Source of the DNA: Vibrio metoecus
Lineage (GTDB): Bacteria; Pseudomonadota; Gammaproteobacteria; Enterobacterales; Vibrionaceae
Assembly: GCF_000696385.1 (NCBI RefSeq)
Contig: NZ_JJMN01000004.1
Location: 1 to 35,178 of the forward strand
Length of the DNA stretch: 35,178 nt
Direction of reading: 5' to 3'
In this document: piece by piece, positions 27,139-35,178 of the stretch
Layout: each line of letters opens with the position of its first letter
Numbering within the stretch: position 1 is the first letter of the stretch
Notes under the pieces: generated by a model
Told to the model about the DNA's origin: nothing
Seen by the model: the letters and a program-made list of their open reading frames with translations, nothing else
Database searches by the model: none
Made by a program: the position numbers and the translations under genes

Positions 27139-28380
27139 TCATGCCACCACTCCGCGAGTATCAATCACCACTTTCTTGGCAAACTCGGTTTTATCCGCCG
27201 CTTTAAACTCTTTGTGGTCTACCAGCACAACAACGATATTGGCGAGCTCAAGCGCACGCTCCAGAGAAACCAACTCGATACCTTGCTTCGCAAGTTTGCT
27301 TGGTAACTCAGTAATATTAGGTTCAACTGCCAACAGTTGACCCACTTTGCTCTCAGCCAGATGTTTAGTGATATCCAACGCTGGACTTTCACGCAAATCA
27401 TCAATATCGGCTTTAAATGCTAAACCTAGGCAAGCAATAATCGGTTTTTTAAACTGATCTGCAGCCTGCTTAACCTGATCGACAACCCAATGAGGTTTAC
27501 CATCGTTGACTTCACGTGCAGTACGGATTAATTGAGCCTCATCCGGGCAGCTGTTGACGATAAACCATGGATCTACTGCAATACAGTGCCCACCGACACC
27601 AGGGCCAGGGTTAAGAATGCTCACGCGAGGATGGCGGTTAGCTAAGCGGATCAATTCCCACACATTGATTTTAAGTTTGTCGCACACCAACGACAGTTCA
27701 TTGGCAAACGCAATGTTGACGTCACGGAATGAGTTTTCGGTTAACTTTGCCATTTCGGCTGTACGAGCATTGGTGACGATGCACTCACCTTTTACAAAGG
27801 TTTTGTACAACGCGACCGCCTTTTCACTACAAGCTTTACTCACACCACCAATGACGCGGTCATTACTCACCAGTTCTTGTAAAACGTAGCCGGGTAATAC
27901 GCGTTCAGGGCAATAAGCAATCTTCACATCTGCAGCGATGCCTTTTTGCTGTGGGAAAGTGAGATCAGGACGAGCTTCTGCTAGCCATTGTGCCAACTTT
28001 TCAGTTGTACCTACTGGAGAAGTACTTTCTAGTACCACCAAGTTACCTTTGGCTAAAACTGGAGCAATCGTTTTTGCTGCGGCTTCAATATAGCTCAGGT
28101 CTGGTTCGTGGTTTTCACCTTTAAATGGGGTGGGTACCGCAACCAAAAATGCGTCAGCTGGCTCAGCGGTTAATGTGGCTTTTAATTTGCCAGTCATAAC
28201 TGCACTGCGCACCACGATATCAAGATCGGGTTCAACAATATGAATTTCGCCTTTATTGATGGTATCAACCGCGTGCGCGTTAACATCAACACCAACCACA
28301 TCTAATCCACGTGAAGCCAACACAGCTGCGGTTGGTAAGCCAATGTAACCAAGGCCAATCACTGAAACTTTACTAAACAT
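27139..28380 (-). CDS. vpsB: UDP-N-acetyl-D-mannosamine dehydrogenase VpsB
   Basis: NAD-dependent UDP-sugar 6-dehydrogenase of the WecC type, converting UDP-ManNAc to UDP-ManNAcA. The 413-residue protein has the Rossmann loop VIGLGYIGLPTAAVLASRG, the VPTPFKG block, LESTSPVGTTEKL, the catalytic-Cys motif GPGVGGHCIAVDPWF and the C-terminal LGLAFKADIDDLRESPALDI. It works directly after VpsA and supplies the uronic acid precursor of VPS. It begins 18 nt after the vpsA stop with GGGGATGAAAG upstream of the ATG. Intact, with base composition like the chromosomal backbone. Confidence 0.95.
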   Translation of the reverse strand: MFSKVSVIGLGYIGLPTAAVLASRGLDVVGVDVNAHAVDTINKGEIHIVEPDLDIVVRSAVMTGKLKATLTAEPADAFLVAVPTPFKGENHEPDLSYIEAAAKTIAPVLAKGNLVVLESTSPVGTTEKLAQWLAEARPDLTFPQQKGIAADVKIAYCPERVLPGYVLQELVSNDRVIGGVSKACSEKAVALYKTFVKGECIVTNARTAEMAKLTENSFRDVNIAFANELSLVCDKLKINVWELIRLANRHPRVSILNPGPGVGGHCIAVDPWFIVNSCPDEAQLIRTAREVNDGKPHWVVDQVKQAADQFKKPIIACLGLAFKADIDDLRESPALDITKHLAESKVGQLLAVEPNITELPSKLAKQGIELVSLERALELANIVVVLVDHKEFKAADKTEFAKKVVIDTRGVVA

Positions 28381-28398
28381 CTTTCATCCCCTGATGAG

Positions 28399-29519
28399 CT
28401 ATTTCGCTAAAATGTCCGCAATACGTTGGCAAGCCTGACCATCCCCATAAGGGTTGTGCGCCTGACTCATCGTTTGATAAGCCTGCGGATCAGTTAAAAG
28501 TAAGCTCAACGCATCACAAATTTGTTGTTCGTCTGTACCAACGAGTTTTACCGTCCCTGCCGCCACAGCTTCTGGTCGTTCTGTGGTTTCACGCATGACT
28601 AAAACGGGTTTACCGAGTGAAGGGGCTTCTTCTTGAATGCCACCCGAGTCGGTTAAAATAATGTGCGCGCGATCCATTAAGTAAACAAAAGGCAAATACT
28701 GCTGTGGTTCAATCAGCACAATAATTGCTAAACCCCTTTGAGGAGTTTATTTACGGGTTCACGCACATTCGGATTAAGGTGTACGGGATAGAGAATTTGG
28801 CATTCTGGATGCTGTTCTGCGGTATTGATCAGCGCTTGGCAGATACGCTCAAAACCACCACCAAAACTTTCACGACGGTGCCCTGTCACTAGAATCAGTT
28901 TTTTACTCGCATCGAGCATTGGGAATTGACTAGCTAATGTCGCCTGTAGATCACTATCGGTATGGATCTTCTCGCGAACCGCCAGCAAGGCATCAATCAC
29001 CGTATTTCCTGTAACGAAAATATTGTCTGCGTTGTAGTTTTCTTGCAGCAGATTGGCTTGAGAAGTTTCTGTGGGTGCAAAATGGTACTGCGTGAGCGCG
29101 GCAGTAAGCTTGCGGTTACCCTCTTCTGGCCAAGGAGAGTAGATATTGCCCGTACGAAGACCCGCTTCGACATGCCCTACCGGAATTTGTTGGTAGTACG
29201 CAGCTAAAGACGCGGCAAAAGTGGTTGCGGTATCACCATGTACTAAAACGACATCTGGCTTTTCACTACTCAACACTTGCTGCATACCCAGTAGGATTTT
29301 ACTGGTTACGCCACTGAGAGTTTGTCCTGGCTCCATAATGTTGAGATCAAAATCTGGGGTGATAGCAAAAAGCTCTAGCACTTGATCCAACATTTCTCGA
29401 TGCTGTCCGGTCACACAGACTTTGGCCGAAAAGCGGCTATCTTGGCATAGTTGTTGTACTAACGGTGCCATTTTGATCGCCTCTGGGCGTGTACCAAATA
29501 CGATAAGAACCTTTTTCAC
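28399..29519 (-). CDS. vpsA: UDP-N-acetylglucosamine 2-epimerase VpsA (frame interrupted)
   Basis: Non-hydrolysing WecB-type epimerase converting UDP-GlcNAc to UDP-ManNAc, the first committed step to the VPS uronic acid. Motifs: [85 protein letters not shown], then after the break [20 protein letters not shown] and [14 protein letters not shown]. Two extra bases at about 28724 and 28731 split the frame; corrected, the junction reads about [18 protein letters not shown] start at GTG 29519 ([13 protein letters not shown]), which has AGGAAG 7 nt upstream. A further in-frame GTG at 29540 has no such site. Length about 372 residues. First biosynthetic gene of vps-I. Confidence 0.93.
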
Positions 29520-29849
29520 TTCCCTACTTCCTCTCAACACTCTTCACATCAAACGTATGAACAACAAACCTGACACTCCTAATAAGGAGTGCTATATAAG
29601 CAAAGTCTCAATTAATTAATTTAAGGGTTAACTCGTTTATTTAATTTCGACTATTTAGATTTCAAATGTATTGCAAACGGTCTATTTTTGATTTATTTTT
29701 CATTTGCCTTTTAATACAGACGGTAACAACGCAAAAAATACCTAAGATAGAAAGTAAGCCATATGTTCTTGAGATTATCGCCAATAAAACCAAGACTTAC
29801 GTAAAATAAGACCGATGACACTAAGTGTTATTCATGTCCTTTCTACCCA
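29520..29849. promoter_or_regulatory. vpsU-vpsA intergenic control region
   Basis: This 330-nt AT-rich gap lies upstream of vpsA. It contains a perfect 7-bp inverted repeat CACTCCT / AGGAGTG with a 4-nt loop (29574-29591) and, just upstream on the minus strand, TATATA (29593-29598) as a candidate -10. No good -35 is present, as expected for an activator-dependent promoter; VpsR and VpsT control vpsA in V. cholerae. No coding sequence or c-di-GMP riboswitch seen. Confidence 0.5.
29574..29591. promoter_or_regulatory. Perfect inverted repeat upstream of vpsA
   Basis: CACTCCT-AATA-AGGAGTG, 55 nt before the vpsA start. In RNA it would form a short hairpin that hides an AGGAG. In DNA it could be an operator next to the candidate -10 TATATA. 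Which applies cannot be told by eye. Confidence 0.4.
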
Positions 29850-30388
29850 TCAAGCCATACTCTCTTGGTTGGTGATGGCATTCTTCGAGGTCGCCATGCC
29901 ATTTTTTCCCCAGTATTCAATCAAAGCTTGTGCTCCCGCTTCTATCAATGCCGCGGTTTGATGAAACACCGTCATACTGCGTTGGTAAGGGTCTGGTACT
30001 TCTTTTTCTGTGGTTGCTGCATATGAGAGAAACAGCCCAAGCTTACTCCGACAAGATAGAGGACATAGATCAATTAAGTACGGCGAGGTGGGTTTTATTC
30101 CATCGCATAGATAAGATCGTAATCGAGGAAGTCTTGTTGCGTGATTTGTCTAACCTGGCTCACCGCCAAACAATATCCTTGACGCTGTAATGCTTGCAGA
30201 GCCTTTTCATCCGGAGTGGTTTTACCCTTCATTTTTATTGTGCCAGCACTGCTCACAGAGATATTTAATTTCTGCTGTCGAATTTTTTCTCGCAGAATAA
30301 TCTCAGCCATCGGAGATCGACATAAGTTACCGGTACACACTACCAGTATCGATAAAGGCTTATTTTTCGTATCCAATAAATTCGGCAT
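29850..30388 (-). CDS. vpsU: Low-molecular-weight protein tyrosine phosphatase VpsU (two frame breaks)
   Basis: Wzb-type phosphatase that dephosphorylates the VpsO-type autokinase and so controls polysaccharide export. The P-loop VCTGNLCRSP (CX5R) lies near the N-terminus. The second half has the catalytic-acid motif DPY in VPDPYQRSMTVFHQT, then AALIEAGAQALIEYWGKNG. Extra bases at about 30097 and 30074-30075 break the frame; corrected, the segment reads about AMEKTHLAVLIDLCPLSCRS. The start is probably ATG 30388 (MPNLLDTKNK); a GTG at 30415 would add nine residues, and neither has a clear ribosome binding site. About 178 residues, as expected for the family. It precedes vpsA with a 330-nt gap. 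Confidence 0.88.
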
Positions 30389-30702
30389 CAGAGGGCAATG
30401 GTTCAAACAATACACACTAAACTGGCTATAAGGTTATCCTAAGCCGACCGACAATGCGTGTCTCATAATTGAGCCAAGAATTAATTAGAACTAAAGCAGT
30501 AAAATAAAAGTAGTTTTGCTTTCCGAGCTCATATAAAAAATGTGGCAATTTGAATCAAAAATACGACAAGCTAAATTTACTTAGTGATGGTTATTGACAT
30601 AAATAAAATAATTTAATTAAACGTAATGATGAGCGGGAGCCTAAAAGCGCTGCGGGAATTGGAAATGAATACGATTGTTTCACAACGTGATTGGGAAGGG
30701 AT
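30389..30702. other. Gene-free AT-rich region upstream of vpsU
   Basis: About 310 nt between vpsU and the vexH terminator, strongly AT-rich in 30480-30630. No open frame with a plausible start and family was found. In V. cholerae a small hypothetical gene (VC0915) is annotated in this position; I see no supported equivalent. It presumably holds the vpsU promoter. Confidence 0.4.
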
Positions 30703-30733
30703 AAAACACACCACCGCACAAAGCGATGGTGTG
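30703..30733 (-). terminator. Intrinsic terminator of vexGH
   Basis: On the minus strand an 11-bp stem with one mismatch (CACACCATCGC / GCGGTGGTGTG, loop TTTGT) is followed by TTTTAT, 14 nt after the vexH stop codon. Confidence 0.8.
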
Positions 30734-30746
30734 GATATAACTAAAG

Positions 30747-33700
30747 TTAGTGCTGAGCACGACCTTTTACATCTTGCTGCAGCTCATGATTGAGCTCAGC
30801 TTCAACGTGACCAGGCGCTTGGGTTGAGCCCGAAATTAATCGATACATTGCCGGTATGACTAATAAGGTAACCAAGGTTGCAAAGCCCATCCCAAAGAAA
30901 ATCACCGTACCGACAGCAATGCGGCTTTCATAGCCTGCACCTGTCGAGATAATCAAAGGAATTGAACCCGCAAGCGTCGTAAATGCCGTCATCAGAATTG
31001 GGCGTAAACGGCGAGCAGACGCATCAATGATCGCTTTTTCAAACTCGACACCACGATCACGTAACTGGTTGGCAAATTCAACAATCAAAATACCGTTTTT
31101 GGTCACCATACCGATCAACATGATCATGCCAATCTGGCTGTAGATGTTCATCCCTTGCCCCATAACGAAGAGGCCAAGGAAGCCTCCAAACACCCCCATC
31201 GGCACCGTCAGCATCACCACTAATGGGTTGATAAAGCTTTCAAACTGCGCTGCCAGCACCAAGTACGCAACCAGCAGAGCCAAAGCAAACACGATCGCGA
31301 CACTCGATTGGTTCTCTTTGAAATCCTTTGACTCTCCCGAGTAACTCACCGAGATATCACTTGGCAACATCTCTTGAGCTTTTTGATCAAGAAAGTTCAG
31401 CGCTTGACCTAGGGTATATCCCGCTTCTAAGTTTGCCGTAACGGTAATGGATTTCTGTTTGTTGTAGTGCGCTAGACGAATGGCTGAGGCAACCTCATCA
31501 ATCCGCGTTACGGTATCCAGCGTCACTAAATCGCCGGTCGAGGTACGCATATAGATTTGGCTGAGATCCGCCGCATTGTTAAAGCTGTTTTCATCACCAC
31601 GCAGATACACATCATACTCTTCACCACGTTCCACAAAGGTGGTGACTTTTTTGCCGCCGAGCATCACTTCTAAAGTATCGGAGATCGATTTTACACTGAT
31701 CCCTAACTCAGCAGCACGCTGCTTATCAATCGTCACGACCAGTTCTGGTGTTTTTTCTGAGTAATCGATGTCGGCCCCTGTCATAAACGGCGATTTTTCC
31801 GCTTCCGCTTCGAGCTTTTCAGCCCAATTCTTCAGTTCAGAATAGTCCGACCCTCCGAGAACAAACTGCACAGGCTCATTCGATCCCCCTCTAAATCCGG
31901 GCATGAATGGAAACACACGAACATCGGGAATACCCGCTAACGCTTTACGCACTTGACCTAAGGCTTCTTGGGCGGTCACGCTACGTTCATTCCAGTCGTC
32001 CAAAATCATGATCACAAAGCCGGTTTGGTCACCTGCGTTCCCCCCAAATGCGGGAGATTGGATGCTGAATGATTTCAAGAAACCTTGCCCTAACATTGGC
32101 ATCAGGCGTTGTTCGACCAAGTCCATATTGGCCGCCATGCGGTTATAACTGGTCGCATCCGCGCCGCGAACAAAGGCAAAAATCACCCCGCGGTCTTCTG
32201 ACGGCGTTAACTGCGCAGGCACCAGCTGCATCAAACCATAGCTGCCGCCAATACAGGCCATAATCACCAATGGTGCAGTCCAACGCCAGCGGATAGCCCC
32301 ACTCACGACTTGGCGATAACCACGTTCTAACTTGGCAAACAATCGATCGATAAACAGATTAAAACGGCCTGGTTTCACATTGGCTTTCAACAGTTTACTG
32401 CCAAGCACGGGCGTCAAAGTCAGCGCAATGAGAGAGGAGAAAATCACCGCCATCGCAAGCAGTACCGAAAACTCGGTAAACAGCAGTCCTACCATGCCAT
32501 CCATAAAGGAGATCGGCAGAAACACCATTACCAACACCAAGGTGGTTGCAATAACCGCAAAACCTACTTCACGGGTACCTTTATAAGCGGCCAGCAGTGG
32601 TTTTTCACCCCGCTCGATATGATGGAAAATATTCTCCACCACCACAATGGCATCATCCACCACCAGACCAATCGACAAAATTAATGCCATCAAGGTGATC
32701 AGGTTGATCGAAAAACCAAAATAATAAGCGGCCATAAAGGCGGAGATAAGCGAAACGGGTACCGTCACGGCAGGGATTAACGTAGCACGTAGCTGACCGA
32801 TAAAGATGTACAGCACTAAAATCACTAACCCACCGGTCACAAACAGTGTGCTGTAAACCTCGCTGATCGACCGTTCAATAAACACCGTTGAGTCATAATC
32901 GATGGCTAAGCGTGTCCCTTTCGGCAAAAACTGCTGAACCTTATCCACTTCTTGATGTACGCGCTTCGCAACTTCTAACGGATTAGCATCCGATTGCGGC
33001 ACAATCCCCATACTCACGTTGACGATGCCATCACTCTTAAAGGTCGAATTCTCGTTTTCTGCACCAATAAATACATCTGAAACATCTTTAAGATAAATCG
33101 GGGTACCATCACTTGCCCGCTTCACCACCAGATATTCAAAATCCTCCGGTGACTGGTATCCGCGCGCCGTACGCACCGACATCACGGTTGAGTCGTTACG
33201 AACTTGCCCCCCTGGGCTTTCAATGTTTTCTTTATTCAACGCATCAGAGATATCACTGGTGGTTACGCCGCGCCCTGCCATCAATTCTGGCTTGATGCGC
33301 ACATACATCACTTTGTACAAACCACCGGAAACATCCACCGAGCTGACGCCCGAAATAAGGCTAAAACGATCGAGCAGTACCCGCTCGATGTAATCGGTCA
33401 ATTGAGTTCGATCCATTTCTGATGAACTGAGATTGATGTAGACCGAAGCCTGACCTGAGTCCGTTTATTTTTGAACACTTGCGGATCGTCCGCCTCTTCA
33501 GGCAGTGACCGTTGCGCACGTGCGACTGCGTCACGAATATCACTCACACCGGTATTTAAGTCATAACCGAGTTCAAACGTTACCGTGATACGCGACATAC
33601 CATTGCGGCTAATCGAGGTGATTTCATCAATGCCACTAATGCCCGCCAGTTGGTCCTCCAACACGCTGGTGATTTGGCTTTCAATGATAGTGGCAGAGGC

Positions 33701-33859
33701 ACCTTGATAGCGCGTCGATACAGAAACCACGGGGCTTTCAATATCTGGCATTTCACGTACGGCAAGCTTGGTAAAAGAAACCACACCAAACACGCACAGC
33801 AGCATACTCAGAACCAGCGCCGCAACGGGCCGCTTAACCGAAATATCCGACAACCACAT
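30747..33859 (-). CDS. vexH: RND efflux pump, inner-membrane transporter VexH-like (one-base frame break)
   Basis: HAE1/AcrB-family proton-driven exporter of about 1037 residues. The N-terminus MWLSDISVKRPVAALVLSML is followed by two halves with large periplasmic loops and 12 membrane helices. The proton-relay pair lies in GLVVDDAIVVVENI, with the VFLPISFMDG motif after it and the second-half IGMVTKNGILIVEFANQLRDRG. A missing A in the run at 33464-33466 breaks the frame near residue 131; corrected, the junction reads about VFKNKTDSGQASVYINLSSS. The start ATG overlaps the vexG stop (TAATG). In V. cholerae VexGH exports bile salts, detergents and vibriobactin. Naming here is by position and family. 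Confidence 0.88.
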
Positions 33860-34917
33860 TATTTGTCATCCTTTTTCAGCGGACGTCCTTCCACTGTCAC
33901 TTCACTCACTCGCGCGTTATCACGCAGATTGACAATGCCTTGCACGACAATTTTTTCACCAATCTCTAAGCCTTTTTCAATCACGACTTGATTCTCAACC
34001 CGTGCGCCAAGGCTGACTTCGCGACGTTTAGCCACACTATCGTCGCCAATCACGTACACAAAACGTTTAGTGCCAGAATATTCCAAAGCCTGAACTGGAA
34101 TAATCGGCGCATTCATCGCCGGGAAGCTGATGTGTGCTGACATCAGCATGCCGGGTTTTAAGTGTTGTTCCGGATTCGGGAAATGGACGCGAACCCGCAG
34201 ATTCAGCGTTTCTTGATTAATGCGTGAATCGACGGCCACCACCGAACCTTCAAATTGGCGATTTGGCCAAGCCTCACTACTTCCTAGCACTTTCATACCT
34301 TTGCTGAGCTGTGGCAGATAACGTTCTGGAATTTGCAGATCGAGCTGCATCAAGGAGAGGTTGTCGAGCGTCAATAACTCTGAGCCAGCACTCACCCACT
34401 TACCTCGGCTAAAGTCAATAAAGCCAACCGTACCATCAAATGGCGCGGTGATATGCAAATCCGCGAGATTTGCTTGTGCGGCATTCAATCTCGCTTGGCC
34501 AATTTCCACGCGCGCACGCTGCGCATCAATTTCGGTTGGAGTGATGGCATTGCGTTTCAACAAACGCTCGTATTCGGTGAGTTTACGTTGTTCGTCTTGT
34601 AAATAAGCTTTTGCTTCAACTAATGCAGCTTGAGCTTTGTCATCGTCCAACTGAATCAACAGTTGGCCTTTTTTCACTTGTTGATTAGCTTGTACCGCAA
34701 TCACATTTACCTTGCCGGTAACCTCTGGAGCAATTTCCACCGATTGTTGTGCTTTGATTTTGCCGACCAAAGAAAGCGACTGAGAAATTTGCTGAGATTG
34801 CACTTGTTCGGTCACCACCGAGATAGCCGGAGATTGAGAAGGTTCTTTGGCGGATAACACGGCGCTGTGCATCAGCACCGTCAATAATGTCAATGAAAGT
34901 ACAGTGTTTTTGTTCAT
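33859..34917 (-). CDS. vexG: RND periplasmic adaptor (membrane fusion) protein VexG-like
   Basis: HlyD/AcrA-type adaptor of 352 residues linking the RND pump to an outer-membrane channel. A signal peptide (MNKNTVLSLTLLTVLMHSAV) is followed by the lipoyl half-motif VEIAPEVTGKVNVIAVQANQ with KKGQLLIQLDDDKA, a coiled-coil hairpin (about residues 95-150), the second lipoyl half LHITAPFDGTVGFIDFSRGK, then beta-barrel and membrane-proximal domains (LKPGMLMSAHISFP, IPVQALEYSGTKRFVYVI). No lipobox cysteine is seen at the cleavage region. It overlaps vexH by one base and is intact. Confidence 0.88.
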   Translation of the reverse strand: MNKNTVLSLTLLTVLMHSAVLSAKEPSQSPAISVVTEQVQSQQISQSLSLVGKIKAQQSVEIAPEVTGKVNVIAVQANQQVKKGQLLIQLDDDKAQAALVEAKAYLQDEQRKLTEYERLLKRNAITPTEIDAQRARVEIGQARLNAAQANLADLHITAPFDGTVGFIDFSRGKWVSAGSELLTLDNLSLMQLDLQIPERYLPQLSKGMKVLGSSEAWPNRQFEGSVVAVDSRINQETLNLRVRVHFPNPEQHLKPGMLMSAHISFPAMNAPIIPVQALEYSGTKRFVYVIGDDSVAKRREVSLGARVENQVVIEKGLEIGEKIVVQGIVNLRDNARVSEVTVEGRPLKKDDK

Positions 34918-35178
34918 GATTTGGCTTAGTGTCTAGAAAATGCGTTTATATTGTAGCGAGTTATACGCAACTTGAACGTCAAGGAACGTAAAGATTGCCA
35001 GTAAAAGTGTAAGGCGCGCTGTGACTTCAGCAGCTAAAATGCTCAATTCCTTGCATCTTTGCCCAAAAAGACAGCATTCGATTCAATTTTCTAAAAAAAC
35101 AGTTTACAGGGGGAGCGAGTTTGATAAGATGCGCTCCGCACTTGAGCGATGTGTTGGGAAAACATCACTTAAGCTTTT
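34918..35178. promoter_or_regulatory. Upstream region of vexG and window edge
   Basis: The 261 nt to the right edge contain no supported gene. A small inverted repeat CTTGA-ACG-TCAAG (34971-34983) lies 54-66 nt upstream of vexG and could be a repressor site. A sigma70-like promoter on the plus strand near the edge points out of the window. Confidence 0.4.
35103..35130 (+). promoter_or_regulatory. Candidate sigma70 promoter facing the right edge
   Basis: TTTACA (35103-35108), a 16-nt spacer and TAAGAT (35125-35130) form a reasonable -35/-10 pair reading toward an unseen gene to the right. Confidence 0.4.

Noticed and set aside
29520..29849. c-di-GMP riboswitch in the vpsA leader
   Set aside because: No match to the conserved GEMM-I core was seen in this gap or the other intergenic regions.
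1..35178. CRISPR arrays, tRNA or rRNA genes
   Set aside because: No regularly spaced repeats, cloverleaf-like sequences or rRNA segments were seen on either strand.

Overview
The window looks like chromosome I of a Vibrio of the V. cholerae clade. It is syntenic, in reverse orientation, with the V. cholerae biofilm matrix region from vexGH through vpsU and the vps-I cluster, the rbm matrix-protein genes and the vps-II cluster to glyA. This assignment rests on recalled gene order and protein families, since no database search was possible. Protein sequences such as RbmA differ noticeably from the V. cholerae ones I remember, so a sister species or a divergent lineage is likely.

Layout from left to right. 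At 1-2364 are glyA (minus), with a terminator and a PurR-type operator, and a plus-strand YitT-family membrane protein converging on the vps-II operon. At 2352-8906 (minus, transcribed vpsL-vpsM-vpsN-vpsO-vpsP-vpsQ) is the export and chain-initiation module: lipid-linked sugar transferase, outer-membrane barrel, short Wza-like protein, Wzc-like tyrosine autokinase, TPR protein and VanZ-like protein. At 8907-17566 is the rbm region: a secreted small protein and rbmD (plus), rbmC (minus), rbmB (plus) and rbmA (minus), separated by good hairpin terminators. At 17567-30388 (minus) is vps-I, transcribed vpsU, vpsA, vpsB, a GT4 transferase, a flippase, a polymerase-like membrane protein, a CapK-like enzyme, an ATP-grasp protein, a second GT4 transferase, vpsJ and vpsK. 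At 30747-34917 (minus) is a vexG-vexH RND efflux pair.

The genes form one working set. VpsA and VpsB make UDP-ManNAcA; VpsL starts the lipid-linked unit; VpsD, VpsI and VpsK extend it; VpsE flips it; VpsF and/or RbmD polymerise or ligate; VpsO, VpsN and VpsM control and carry out export. RbmA and RbmC are secreted matrix proteins and RbmB is a secreted beta-helix polysaccharide-degrading enzyme.

Two things stand out. First, the central vps-I segment differs from the V. cholerae reference arrangement. Both acetyltransferase genes (vpsC, vpsG) are absent, and an AT-rich gene for a sugar-transfer-associated ATP-grasp protein sits between the CapK-like gene and the second glycosyltransferase. 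This predicts a chemically different VPS: different acetylation, possibly different amide decoration. Second, ten genes are interrupted by about nineteen one-base indels, mostly extra A/T. Homology continues on both sides and some clusters restore the frame, so the pattern looks like sequencing or assembly error rather than true decay. I annotate these genes as single reconstructed coding regions. No tRNA, rRNA, CRISPR array or insertion sequence was seen.
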